A stretch of DNA of 49,628 nt. Origin: a virus. The position numbers and the translations under genes were made by a program. The stretch covers positions 1 to 49,628 of the IMG/VR virus record IMGVR_UViG_3300037487_003269. One strand, given 5' to 3'. Shown here piece after piece: positions 42,300 to 48,877 of this stretch. The notes below the pieces were generated by a model. It was given only the letters and a program-made list of their open reading frames with translations. It had not been told where the DNA came from and searched no databases. The first letter of the stretch is position 1; every line of letters begins with the position of its first letter.

Positions 42300-42501
42300 A
42301 ATCTTGCTTAACTTTAGGTTTAGTCAAAGTCAGTCAGTGATGATTCAAGCCAAGCGGGAAACTGCCGAACTACTCCAGCGCGAGGGTTGCAAGGTAAAGC
42401 ACCCACTGACGGGCAAAGACATCTATCTAAAATACGTTGGAATAAGGCCGGACTTTCGCCGCAGTGCTTTGATCTATGACTTTATCGAGGTGAACCCGTG
42501 A
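42271..42501 (+). CDS. hypothetical basic protein, 76 aa
   Basis: A small basic protein (MSLKRGQDRKILLNFRF...) overlapping the amidase gene at its 5' end and the next gene by GTGA at its 3' end. No family recognised. Confidence 0.5.
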   Translation: MSLKRGQDRKILLNFRFSQSQSVMIQAKRETAELLQREGCKVKHPLTGKDIYLKYVGIRPDFRRSALIYDFIEVNP

Positions 42502-43028
42502 GAGCTTTGATCTTTGCCGCCCTACTTAGTTCGCAGGCATACGCCGGACCGGAATACGTCCGGATCAGGACGGCCATAGGTCACATTGAATCGCGCAACG
42601 ATCCCTCGGCAAAAAATCCCGTCACGTCGGCATCGGGTAAGTACCAGTTTATGGCTTTTTGGAATACTTGGTTTAAGCGTAATGCCGGGACAAGTTGGTC
42701 GGCGGTGGTCCCAAAGAAAACCGCACCACGACCTTTAAAACTTGAGATGGGAAAAAAACAGGATGCTCTGTTTGACGAGTATTATCAGCGTGTCGTTATG
42801 CCGTGGATTCGGTACATGAGGGCAAAGAAACTAGGTTTAAAACTCACAGACGGCGAAATGGTGGCACTTGCACATAGGCAGGGAACGGGATGGGCCGAGC
42901 GTTACTTAAAGACTGGTGCGGATCCCTTTGCCGGCAAGAACGGCAATAAACACATTGCGTCGCATCTTTCAAATTTCCGTAAAGCAATGCAACTAACTGC
43001 GAATATTACAGGGAGGAAAACTGGATGA
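42498..43028 (+). CDS. secreted lytic transglycosylase-like protein
   Basis: A 176-residue protein with a signal peptide (MRALIFAALLSSQAYA, probable cleavage after Ala 16). GHIESRNDPSAKNPVTSASG (about 28-47, catalytic Glu in HIES) then KYQFM is the SLT/lysozyme-fold signature. A later MVALAHRQGTGWAERYL stretch is consistent with the C-terminal lobe. It would cleave the glycan backbone from the periplasmic side, independently of a holin. Start GTG 42498 with GAGGTGA upstream. Confidence 0.82.
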   Translation: MRALIFAALLSSQAYAGPEYVRIRTAIGHIESRNDPSAKNPVTSASGKYQFMAFWNTWFKRNAGTSWSAVVPKKTAPRPLKLEMGKKQDALFDEYYQRVVMPWIRYMRAKKLGLKLTDGEMVALAHRQGTGWAERYLKTGADPFAGKNGNKHIASHLSNFRKAMQLTANITGRKTG

Positions 43029-43237
43029 TAACATCTCTACTTGTTTGGTATTTGTCTGGAATACTCGCCTGGTTATTTATACGGGCGACTTACGGGGGAG
43101 AGGTTTACGTCGGCGACATTATGGGAGCCCTAGTGATTGGGATATCAGGCCCGATCATCCCTCTGACAATCGGGTCCTGGTATCTTGCGGTCTGGCTTGA
43201 AACCACGGCTAGGGTCATTATCTGGAAGCGTAAATAA
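43025..43237 (+). CDS. two-TM small membrane protein, holin candidate
   Basis: A 70-residue protein with two hydrophobic segments (about 3-20 and 31-57) joined by TYGGEVYVGD, and a basic end (RVIIWKRK). Two-helix topology, small size and position at the end of the lysis genes suggest a class II holin, without sequence proof. The ATG overlaps the transglycosylase stop; GGAGG is nine bases upstream. A strong terminator follows directly. Confidence 0.6.
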   Translation: MITSLLVWYLSGILAWLFIRATYGGEVYVGDIMGALVIGISGPIIPLTIGSWYLAVWLETTARVIIWKRK

Positions 43238-43239
43238 CC

Positions 43240-43449
43240 TTAAGGCTCGGACTTCGGTGGAAGTTCGGGCTTTATTTTTTTGCCGACTTCTTGGAGAGCT
43301 GAACCGGCCCAAACAAATGGGACGAGACACAGCCAGCACAGCCATACGGCGCAGTAGCGCAGCGCATGGAGGAAGGGCAGAGCTTCTTTTTTGGCGTCGT
43401 CTAGCAATGGGGCAACTTTTGCTTTTACTTCTGGCAGGGTCGGTTTCAT
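43240..43449 (-). CDS. leftward single-TM protein, 69 aa
   Basis: Start ATG at 43449 with GAGGA five bases upstream. N-terminal amphipathic helix (VKAKVAPLLDDAKKEALPFLHALR), a Trp-rich transmembrane segment (about 31-52), then a Lys/Pro-rich tail. Its last codons overlap the rightward terminator hairpin. Possibly the last gene of a leftward cluster beginning at 43963. Unknown function. Confidence 0.5.
   Translation of the reverse strand: MKPTLPEVKAKVAPLLDDAKKEALPFLHALRYCAVWLCWLCLVPFVWAGSALQEVGKKIKPELPPKSEP
43242..43273 (+). terminator. terminator of the lysis operon
   Basis: GGCTCGGACTTC-GGTG-GAAGTTCGGGCT with a long stem (two G.U pairs) followed by TTATTTTTTT. It overlaps the 3' end of the convergent leftward gene. 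Confidence 0.85.
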
Positions 43450-43500
43450 ACGTGGTCCTCACTAAAAAATGTTTATACTAGATTACCACGCTGACTTCTC

Positions 43501-43689
43501 TCACGCATCGCCTCGGTCATGATCGAGAATCGCCCGGATGACCTCTAAAACCTCGGGACCATCTTCGGGCGAGTCAAATACAGCTAGGACAATCGCCGCA
43601 AGCTTGCAGACGTTTATGTCTGTATGTGCCACATAGTCGTTAGCCAGCGCGGTAATGTCGTGCAGGAGTATGGCCACGTCGTTAGTCAT
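43501..43689 (-). CDS. hypothetical acidic protein, 62 aa
   Basis: A helical acidic protein (LLHDITALANDYVAHTD and PEVLEVIRAILDHD). It overlaps the upstream HTH gene, suggesting coupled translation. No family recognised. Confidence 0.55.
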   Translation of the reverse strand: MTNDVAILLHDITALANDYVAHTDINVCKLAAIVLAVFDSPEDGPEVLEVIRAILDHDRGDA

Positions 43690-43963
43690 GAGAGCGCCTA
43701 TTTTTGTAGGCGTTGCCGATGGCTTTGTCGAGGTCTAGGCCTTCCGGGATCTTAATGACGATGTTGTCACCAATAACTTCGGCGGCTCCGAGCAGCAGAA
43801 GGGCCTTAATCCAAACGTCAGCCGTCCAGCGGGCTTTGCCGTGGTGATAGGTCCAGATGGTGGCCACGCGCAGTTTTGCCGCCTTAGCGATCGCCGAGAG
43901 GTTAATCGTCCGGTCTTCGTAGGACCGCGAATTAAATCGCCATATCGTTTGAGCTAGGCTCAC
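43682..43963 (-). CDS. helix-turn-helix regulator
   Basis: A 93-residue protein with an HTH-like segment (INLSAIAKAAKLRVATIWTYHHGKARW, about 20-46, split here as SAIAKAAKLRVATIW). A helical and then short beta end (VIGDNIVIKIPEG) follows, resembling small Cro/antirepressor-type proteins. It starts at GTG 43963 with GGGAG six bases upstream. It is divergent to the ParB-like gene; both start regions carry the same GGGAGTT sequence in inverted orientation, so it may regulate both. The target is not known. Confidence 0.65.
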   Translation of the reverse strand: MSLAQTIWRFNSRSYEDRTINLSAIAKAAKLRVATIWTYHHGKARWTADVWIKALLLLGAAEVIGDNIVIKIPEGLDLDKAIGNAYKNRRSHD

Positions 43964-44020
43964 TTTTAACTCCCGCGTATATTATTTAAGATACAGTAAA
44001 ATCATCTGGGAGTTATTGCA
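43964..44020. promoter_or_regulatory. divergent promoter region with inverted GGGAGTT boxes
   Basis: AACTCCC (43969-43975) and GGGAGTT (44007-44013) form an inverted repeat around an AT-rich centre containing TATATTAT and TAAAAT. The two boxes are also the ribosome-binding sites of the divergent genes. Confidence 0.45.
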
Positions 44021-44545
44021 ATGAATACCCTGCGAATTGCTTGCCGAGGGGCAGGAGTTCTTAATTATCGTTCGCTCAAAGACTTTCAGGGTAATCTGAA
44101 AAACTTACTCATAGAAAATTACGACAAGCTCCGGGCTCATTTAGAAAGCGGCTATGCTTTTCCGGTGATTGTCTGGGTGTCTCCAGACGGCGATAACTTC
44201 ATCATCGACGGCCATCAGCGGGTGAAAGTCATCAGAAAGATGGCGGCAGAGGGCTGGGTAATTCCTCCGTTGCCTGTCAGTTTTATCGAGGCAGATACTT
44301 TTGAGGAAGCCACCGATAGGCTAATGTCCGGGGCTAGTCAATTTGGCACGGTGACAGATGACGGCCTGTACGAGTTTATGAACACCAGGAATATTGAAAT
44401 TGACACGATCATAGCCTCGACGCACTTCCACGAGATTGATATGAGCCGGTTTGTTGCATCTTATTACGGTGGGGAAGAGACGAAAGAGCCAGAAGAGAAG
44501 CCAAAGAAGTCTCGGGTATGTCCTCACTGCGGGGAAGAGCTCTAG
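44021..44545 (+). CDS. ParB-like N-terminal domain protein
   Basis: A 174-residue protein. PVIVWVSPDGDNFIIDGHQRV (about 48-68) with IDGHQR, the ParB/Srx box, followed by LPVSFIEADTFEEATDRLMSGASQFG (about 85-111), matches ParB-domain proteins associated with phage DNA metabolism. The C-terminus has a Cys pair (CPHCGEEL). ParB-fold phage proteins may be CTP/ATP-dependent nucleases, or work with DNA methyltransferases; no methyltransferase is in this window. A hairpin terminator starts at the stop codon. Confidence 0.78.
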   Translation: MNTLRIACRGAGVLNYRSLKDFQGNLKNLLIENYDKLRAHLESGYAFPVIVWVSPDGDNFIIDGHQRVKVIRKMAAEGWVIPPLPVSFIEADTFEEATDRLMSGASQFGTVTDDGLYEFMNTRNIEIDTIIASTHFHEIDMSRFVASYYGGEETKEPEEKPKKSRVCPHCGEEL

Positions 44546-44565
44546 CCCCTTGCGGGGCTTTCTTT
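44544..44565 (+). terminator. terminator after the ParB-like gene
   Basis: AGCCCC-TTGC-GGGGCT followed by TTCTTT. The stem begins inside the stop codon region. Confidence 0.85.
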
Positions 44566-45088
44566 ACTGGGCTGACTTAAAGACGGCGGTAACAACGGTT
44601 CCACTTGCGTCTAGCTTCATCGTCACCTGGGGGATGGTGCTTGAGGAAACGCAGAGAACGGGGGTAACGGTGAGCCCGTCGCTGCCCCTAATGTTACTCA
44701 CGGCGATAATGTCGCAGCCTTCTTTACTAAGTCCAACGTAGGTTAGAAGACCGTTTTTAGCTTGGTGTGTTTTCTTACTTCTGAGGCTTTCCAAAAAATC
44801 TAGGTTTAGTAGTTCATTTTCAAGACTCTGAGTGACTTCAAAGTCTTTGCCGCCGATGATCGTTTGCAGCTTGGCCGTGCCTTTAATCGACGTTTCCACT
44901 GTGTCGATAGAAACTATGGTCATGTCGAGGGTACCGGACTTAAGCAGGTTAGAACTTGCCCCTGGATCTAGGACAAAGAAGGCAGACTCCCCGACTTCAA
45001 ACCGTTTGGGTTCAGGGTTAGAAAAACGAACGTCTATGCTGTTGCCGCAGCCAAAAAGCAGTGCAGTCGCAATGATGATGCGTATCAA
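44564..45088 (-). CDS. leftward lipoprotein, 174 aa
   Basis: The signal peptide MIRIIIATALLFGC is a lipobox. The rest is beta-rich with repeated strands (KGTAKLQTIIGGKDFEV, LTVTPVLCVSS) and ends with Val/Lys-rich strands. The start codon is TTG at 45088, supported by a perfect GGAGG six bases upstream; no ATG gives a signal peptide with such a site. No family recognised. Third leftward lipoprotein in this phage, perhaps acting in surface exclusion or lysogenic conversion (inference). Confidence 0.7.
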   Translation of the reverse strand: MIRIIIATALLFGCGNSIDVRFSNPEPKRFEVGESAFFVLDPGASSNLLKSGTLDMTIVSIDTVETSIKGTAKLQTIIGGKDFEVTQSLENELLNLDFLESLRSKKTHQAKNGLLTYVGLSKEGCDIIAVSNIRGSDGLTVTPVLCVSSSTIPQVTMKLDASGTVVTAVFKSAQ

Positions 45089-45156
45089 GCGGACCTCCGA
45101 AACTGTGTGGGTATGCGTCTATTTTACCAGGAGGGCATTTTTTTAGTGGCATCGTG

Positions 45157-45172
45157 TATACAGTATTGTATA
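45157..45172. promoter_or_regulatory. palindrome in divergent spacer
   Basis: TATACA-GTAT-TGTATA lies between the leftward lipoprotein gene and the rightward recombination operon. It is a candidate operator; the overlapping TACAAT/TATACA elements could be -10 boxes on the minus strand. Confidence 0.4.
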
Positions 45173-45211
45173 GACTGTGAAGCAACCAAGCATTGAGACA
45201 GGGAGGTCAAC

Positions 45212-45310
45212 ATGGATTTAGCTCTTGCAGCCGTGGTTGGGCTGGCAGCTAGCTACACATTAACAGTGGTCATCATGAAAGTTTTGGGGTGGTTTTATGA
45301 TCGTCGATGA
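45212..45310 (+). CDS. 32-residue membrane peptide
   Basis: Starts at ATG 45212 after a perfect GGGAGG site. The product MDLALAAVVGLAASYTLTVV continues with one hydrophobic segment and the basic end GWFYDRR. It overlaps the next gene by 14 bases. Strong ribosome-binding signal supports it as real. Confidence 0.55.
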   Translation: MDLALAAVVGLAASYTLTVVIMKVLGWFYDRR

Positions 45311-45485
45311 GCGCACGGCTATTGCCTACGGAATGATCGGGTTCTTTATCGGGGCATTCTTTGGCTATATCTGGGGCAAAGAGCAGGGCTTTAGAAAAGG
45401 CTTCTGGGCCGGGATGCGTAGCACACTTGGAGTAAGGGGGTTCGGCGGTGCAAAAGCTGGGCGATACGACAACATTAGTCATTAA
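45297..45485 (+). CDS. single-TM Gly-rich protein, 62 aa
   Basis: One hydrophobic segment (AIAYGMIGFFIGAFFGYIWG, about 8-27) with Gly spacing, and a basic C-terminal half (RKGFWAGMRSTLG). It overlaps the preceding peptide gene and the following ribbon-helix-helix gene. Unknown role. Confidence 0.5.
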   Translation: MIVDERTAIAYGMIGFFIGAFFGYIWGKEQGFRKGFWAGMRSTLGVRGFGGAKAGRYDNISH

Positions 45486-45615
45486 GCTGGACCGCTCTCT
45501 TAAAGCTCGGCTGCAGCGGTTAGTCGATGATAGGGAGATGAGTCGGGTGATACGTGAACTTATCGAACAATTCGTAAAAGACAACGATTCAAAGTTTCGC
45601 AGAAAGGCTAGATAA
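45448..45615 (+). CDS. ribbon-helix-helix protein, 55 aa
   Basis: A short gene beginning at GTG 45448 with GGGGG seven bases upstream. The strand TTLVIKLDRSL then helix KARLQRLVDD, a turn, and a second helix MSRVIRELIEQFV match the Arc/CopG ribbon-helix-helix fold. Likely a dimeric DNA-binding repressor of this operon. Nearly identical fold is predicted again at 47276. It is followed by two bases and then the exonuclease gene. Confidence 0.65.
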   Translation: MQKLGDTTTLVIKLDRSLKARLQRLVDDREMSRVIRELIEQFVKDNDSKFRRKAR

Positions 45616-45616
45616 C

Positions 45617-46423
45617 ATGCTAATTGGTGGACCCCACAATATACCGGAACACGAATACAGGTCGGATCCAGGGATCAATGTCTCGTCTCTTAAGCACTTT
45701 AAGGACACTCCGGCCAAGGCCAGAAGGCGTCTGGATTATCCTCGCTCGCCGTCTCCGGCCATGGCTCTGGGTACAGCGATCCATATGGCTATCTTGGAGA
45801 GAGACAAGTTTCTAGACACTTACGGCGTAAAGCCCAACGTCGACGCCCGCACCAAAACAGGCAAAGAAGCGTTAGCAGCAGCTAAAGAAAGCGGCCTAGA
45901 GCTTCTGGATAAAGAAGAATACGAATCGGCCCTAGCGATCTCGGCTAAGCTTCGGGAGCAGCCTTTCTTTCGTCAGTTTATCGACGGTGGTCAGTACGAG
46001 ACTAGCTGGTTCACCGATCATAATTACGGTGCAAGGATCAAGGGCCGGCTAGATATCTGGCTACCCGAGAAGAAAATCATCGTCGATATTAAAACCTGCG
46101 ACACTGCCGACGAGTACCAGTTTAGCCGGGATGCTTTTAAGTATTCGTATCATGCCCAGGCCGCATACTACGTCGATCTAGTCCAGTCAGTGACCAAGGA
46201 AAAAGTGGACGGCTACGTGATTCTAGCGGTTGAGAAGTCCGAAGACCGCGATTGCCGCGCCTTTTGGCTGGGGGATGATCTTCTTGAGATTGGCCGCAGT
46301 ATGTATAGGGACTGGCTAGCCAAGTATGTCACTTGTGACAGTTCTGGCATCTGGCCAGGGTACGAAAAGACTTTAGTTACACTATCGGCTCCACGTTGGA
46401 TGAACGAACAAACATCTTTTTAA
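45617..46423 (+). CDS. RecE-like PD-(D/E)xK exonuclease
   Basis: A 268-residue protein with the layout of the exodeoxyribonuclease VIII/DUF3799 family: NVSSLKHFKDTPAKA (about 22-36), LGTAIHMAILE (about 51-61), ARIKGRLDIW (Asp in RLD about 144), IIVDIKTCDT (Asp and Lys about 154-160) and YHAQAAYYVD. These are the family active-site residues. It resects double-stranded ends to give single strands for the annealing protein encoded next. Confidence 0.88.
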   Translation: MLIGGPHNIPEHEYRSDPGINVSSLKHFKDTPAKARRRLDYPRSPSPAMALGTAIHMAILERDKFLDTYGVKPNVDARTKTGKEALAAAKESGLELLDKEEYESALAISAKLREQPFFRQFIDGGQYETSWFTDHNYGARIKGRLDIWLPEKKIIVDIKTCDTADEYQFSRDAFKYSYHAQAAYYVDLVQSVTKEKVDGYVILAVEKSEDRDCRAFWLGDDLLEIGRSMYRDWLAKYVTCDSSGIWPGYEKTLVTLSAPRWMNEQTSF

Positions 46424-46434
46424 TTGAGGCTAAC

Positions 46435-47064
46435 ATGCGTTTTTCAGATCAAATTAACGAGATTTCAGCGGCACTAGCTACAGCACAGGGCGAAATTAAA
46501 AACGCCGTGATGGATAGCCAGAACCCGCACCTTAAAAACAAGTACGCAAATCTTGCATCGGTGACCGACGCGATCAAAGTCGCTCTATCTCATAACGGTA
46601 TTTCCTACGTCCAGAATCCGCACGTAAGCGCAGCCGATGGGCTGGTTGGTATCAACGTCATACTGATGCACAAAAGTGGCCAGTGGCTCGAATTTGACCC
46701 GCTATGGTGCAAGCCGATGAAAGGTCTAGGGCCGCAGGACGTAGGAGCAGCCATGACTTACCTACGGCGCTATACCCTTTCGTCAGCTCTGGGGGTGACT
46801 CAGGGGGCAGAGTCAGACGACGACGGCGAGACGGCAAGTGGTCGCGGTACAAAGCAGCGGCAGCGGGAACCTCAGAACGAGCGCGTCACTAATATGTTAG
46901 CGCGTCTGGCCGAGGTCGGGATGACCAGGGAAAATGTCGAGGACGAGATCGGAATGCCTGCCGGGGACTTTGACGATAAAGAATTTGCCGAGGCCAAGGC
47001 GATTTATGACAGAAAGCGCGCTATGCTATCAGGTAAAGCTAAACAACAATTCGAGGTTGAGTAA
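46435..47064 (+). CDS. ERF-family single-strand annealing protein
   Basis: A 209-residue protein. EISAALATAQGEIKNAVMDSQNP (about 9-31), LKNKYANLASVTDAI (about 33-47) and the segment LGPQDVGAAMTYLRRYTLSSALGV (about 99-122) are ERF signatures. The C-terminal part is hydrophilic with acidic residues (ESDDDGE) and ends in a helix. It anneals complementary single strands with the RecE-like nuclease, replacing host RecA for phage recombination. ATG 46435 has GAGG five bases upstream, chosen over 46396. Confidence 0.88.
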   Translation: MRFSDQINEISAALATAQGEIKNAVMDSQNPHLKNKYANLASVTDAIKVALSHNGISYVQNPHVSAADGLVGINVILMHKSGQWLEFDPLWCKPMKGLGPQDVGAAMTYLRRYTLSSALGVTQGAESDDDGETASGRGTKQRQREPQNERVTNMLARLAEVGMTRENVEDEIGMPAGDFDDKEFAEAKAIYDRKRAMLSGKAKQQFEVE

Positions 47065-47279
47065 TGAGCGTGGTCGAGCTGATTAAAAAAAGTCATAGCG
47101 ACGGCATTAGTCATGTCGACGCCCTGCAGTGTGTCGTTAAGCTGTCGGCTGTCGCAAGCACGGCTTCAAAGCTCTATGCCTACATCGTTGAGCAGGACCT
47201 TACGCGCCGCAGCCGGGAAGAGCTTATGTACTTAAATAAGCTCGCCATGGCCCTGCATGGACTGGGGGAAGAGCTATGA
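47064..47279 (+). CDS. hypothetical helical protein, 71 aa
   Basis: All-helical small protein (VVELIKKSHSDGIS...AVASTASKLYAYIVEQ). It starts as TAATG over the stop of the annealing protein and ends as ATGA into the next gene. Unknown function; could interact with the recombinases. Confidence 0.6.
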   Translation: MSVVELIKKSHSDGISHVDALQCVVKLSAVASTASKLYAYIVEQDLTRRSREELMYLNKLAMALHGLGEEL

Positions 47280-47482
47280 GCAAGGTTATTAAAGCCACTT
47301 TCTCGATTGAGTCTAGCTCGCTAGAGACGGTGCGGGCGATTGCACTAGCGACGGGCCAGACGATTAAATCGGTCATTGCACAGGCTATATCTGACCTTGA
47401 GGCAAAGCACACCCCGGAGGATCTAGCGGCCTACCGGACCAAGTATCAAGTGGCTAAGCGGCAGAGCATGCGACGATTTTAG
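47276..47482 (+). CDS. ribbon-helix-helix-like protein, 68 aa
   Basis: The strand KATFSIESSSLETV, helix RAIALATG, then TIKSVIAQAISDLEA resemble a ribbon-helix-helix or antitoxin-like protein. The basic tail ends KRQSMRRF. A strong terminator follows, closing the recombination operon. Confidence 0.6.
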   Translation: MSKVIKATFSIESSSLETVRAIALATGQTIKSVIAQAISDLEAKHTPEDLAAYRTKYQVAKRQSMRRF

Positions 47483-47494
47483 ACTCAGTATTTT

Positions 47495-47520
47495 GGGGGG
47501 CCTTGGCCCTCCTTTTTTTT
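47495..47520 (+). terminator. terminator of the recombination operon
   Basis: GGGGGGCC-TT-GGCCCTCC hairpin followed by eight T residues. Confidence 0.9.
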
Positions 47521-47532
47521 GGGAGTTGCACA

Positions 47533-47778
47533 ATGTTAGAAACACTAACGGTGGGCGCTAAGACATTTTGGTCACTACTTCAGCGCGAAGACATGGGCGG
47601 CAGTTTCACGGGGCCGGACGAAGTGGAAGCCTTTGCCGCAGCACATCTGGGCGAGATCATGTCCCCGTTATCAGCCGAGGCCGTCTTTGCCGCCCTGATG
47701 CACTGGCGCAACTACGACGGGCACAGGGCTAAGGAGTTTCTTCTTTATCTAGTGGATATCTTGAATCAAACAGACTGA
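47533..47778 (+). CDS. hypothetical protein, 81 aa
   Basis: Acidic small protein with Trp near residue 13 (FWSLLQREDMGGSFTGPDEV) and a helical end. ATG 47533 with GGGAG upstream, just after the terminator, was chosen over 47503, which lies inside the terminator. Unknown. Confidence 0.6.
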   Translation: MLETLTVGAKTFWSLLQREDMGGSFTGPDEVEAFAAAHLGEIMSPLSAEAVFAALMHWRNYDGHRAKEFLLYLVDILNQTD

Positions 47779-47861
47779 TTGCAAATATGATTGCAAAAGT
47801 GCTTGCACAATTATCTGAGTTGGGGCATAACTTGTTCATGGGCAGCAACAAGGAGCCAAAC
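47777..47861 (+). promoter_or_regulatory. promoter copy 1 with 12-bp phased TTGCA repeats
   Basis: -35 TTGCAC (47803-47808), 17-base spacer, -10 CATAAC (47826-47831). TTGCA occurs at 47779, 47791 and 47803, exactly 12 bases apart, and the last two lie in the near-palindrome TGCAA-AAGTGC-TTGCA (47792-47807). The segment from the -10 into the leader is almost identical at 48304. Confidence 0.7.
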
Positions 47862-47987
47862 ATGGACAACGTAATCATCATCGAAGAAACCATCGAAGTT
47901 ACAGCTAACGGCGAGATTGTCTTCCCAGACCTAACAGACGAAGAAATTAAAGCGATCCAACAACGCTTCGCAGCAGCTAGGAAATAA
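47862..47987 (+). CDS. 41-residue acidic protein
   Basis: Start ATG 47862 with AGGAG six bases upstream, about 24 bases after the expected transcription start; an in-frame ATG at 47838 would leave almost no leader. Product: strands EETIEVTANGEIVFPDLTDE then a short helix (EIKAIQQRFAAARK). Unknown. Confidence 0.6.
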   Translation: MDNVIIIEETIEVTANGEIVFPDLTDEEIKAIQQRFAAARK

Positions 47988-47992
47988 GCACC

Positions 47993-48151
47993 ATGACGAT
48001 CAAAGCAACCATCGAAATCGACTCAAAAATACTCAAAGCGCTAGTGAACAACGACTTAGACAATGCTCAAAAAAACGCAATCTTTGGCGAGCTTTGGAAG
48101 ATTGCAGAAGCGCAAGGCTACTGCGACGAACAAGGCAACCCAGTTAATTAA
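47993..48151 (+). CDS. 52-residue protein
   Basis: Starts five bases after the previous stop, no strong ribosome-binding site, so probably coupled. The product TIKATIEIDSKILKALVNND then a helical end with GELWKIAEAQGYCDEQG. Unknown function. It is the last gene before the hairpin-rich segment. Confidence 0.5.
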   Translation: MTIKATIEIDSKILKALVNNDLDNAQKNAIFGELWKIAEAQGYCDEQGNPVN

Positions 48152-48258
48152 GCAATCTTGGGGTAGCGCCCCGGGCGACGAGTGAAATCGTGACAAGCGG
48201 GGAGAGACCCGCACAAAACTAATCAATAACCGCCCCTTAACTGGGGCTCTTTTTTTTC
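48152..48258 (+). ncRNA. hairpin-rich segment, candidate small RNA with terminator
   Basis: Three successive stems are visible before a terminator: GGGG-TAGCG-CCCC (48160-48172), ACGA-GTGAAA-TCGT (48178-48191) and GCGGG-GAGAGA-CCCGC (48197-48212). An unpaired A-rich linker follows, then GCCCC-TTAACT-GGGGC (48232-48247) with a long T-run. No open frame of note. It could be a processed 3' UTR small RNA of the preceding operon, or only a complex terminator. Confidence 0.45.
48232..48257 (+). terminator. terminator between duplicated promoter units
   Basis: Perfect 5-bp GC stem (GCCCC/GGGGC), 6-base loop, then CTC and eight T residues. Confidence 0.85.
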
Positions 48259-48264
48259 TTCAAT

Positions 48265-48349
48265 GTGCTTGCAAAAGTGCTTGCACAATTAGTTTAGGTA
48301 AGGCATAACTTGTTCATGGGCAGCGACAACATCTAAGGGAGAGCAAAAC
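48265..48349 (+). promoter_or_regulatory. promoter copy 2 with 12-bp phased TTGCA repeats
   Basis: -35 TTGCAC (48281-48286), 17-base spacer, -10 CATAAC (48304-48309), as at 47803. Upstream GTGCTTGCA repeats at 48265 and 48277, 12 bases apart. Downstream, the leader CTTGTTCATGGGCAGC matches copy 1 exactly. Confidence 0.7.
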
Positions 48350-48643
48350 ATGGTAGCGCAAACGATCCTCAACCAACTCGGCGGCAGACACTTCGCACTT
48401 ATGACCGGCTCAAAAAACTTTGTTGCTGGCAAAGACAGCCTAACTTTCCGGGTGGGTCGCAATCCTAAAAATATCAACCTAGTAAAAATTACCCTGACTC
48501 CTTCTGATATGTACGACGTTGAATTTATCAAAGCTCGCGGCGTCAACATCAAGGTAGCTGCAAAGGATGAGGAAATCTTTGTCGAAGACTTGAAAGATTC
48601 TTTCTTTGAAGGAACCGGACTATACGCCAGCCTTCACGCTTAA
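48350..48643 (+). CDS. conserved phage/plasmid-type protein of unknown function, 97 aa
   Basis: ILNQLGGRHFALMTGSKNFV near the N-terminus, LVKITLTPSDMYDVEFIK in the middle and EGTGLYASL at the end match a family seen often in phages and plasmids, with no known function. Own promoter, AGGGAG ribosome-binding site and terminator make this a single-gene transcription unit. Confidence 0.75.
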   Translation: MVAQTILNQLGGRHFALMTGSKNFVAGKDSLTFRVGRNPKNINLVKITLTPSDMYDVEFIKARGVNIKVAAKDEEIFVEDLKDSFFEGTGLYASLHA

Positions 48644-48649
48644 CATCAT

Positions 48650-48670
48650 GCCCCTGCGGGGGCTTTCTTT
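48650..48670 (+). terminator. terminator after the 97-residue gene
   Basis: GCCCC-TGCG-GGGGC followed by TTTCTTT. Confidence 0.85.
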
Positions 48671-48681
48671 ATGGGGACAAC

Positions 48682-48855
48682 ATGAAACTAGAATCAATGA
48701 TCATGACGGCGCAGCAAGAAGAAGGCCTAAAAGCTTTTAGAGCTCAACAGGACGAAGGTTTCGTCAACGAAGAAGACTTCCTCAAGTTTTACCGCATGTG
48801 GGAAATGGAGCAAGGTTACTTTGACGATTCCAATGAATTTTCAAACGCAGACTAA
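48682..48855 (+). CDS. 57-residue acidic helical protein
   Basis: Start after GGGGACAAC. Product rich in Glu/Gln and Met (MTAQQEEGLKAF, EEDFLKFYRMWEMEQGY). Unknown; overlapped by no other convincing frame. Confidence 0.55.
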   Translation: MKLESMIMTAQQEEGLKAFRAQQDEGFVNEEDFLKFYRMWEMEQGYFDDSNEFSNAD

Positions 48856-48877
48856 AACATCAATTAACGGGGACATC

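Noticed and set aside
43185-43481. A 98-codon plus-strand frame ending in a hydrophobic segment
   Set aside because: It runs through the terminator of the preceding gene and overlaps a minus-strand gene that has a better start signal.
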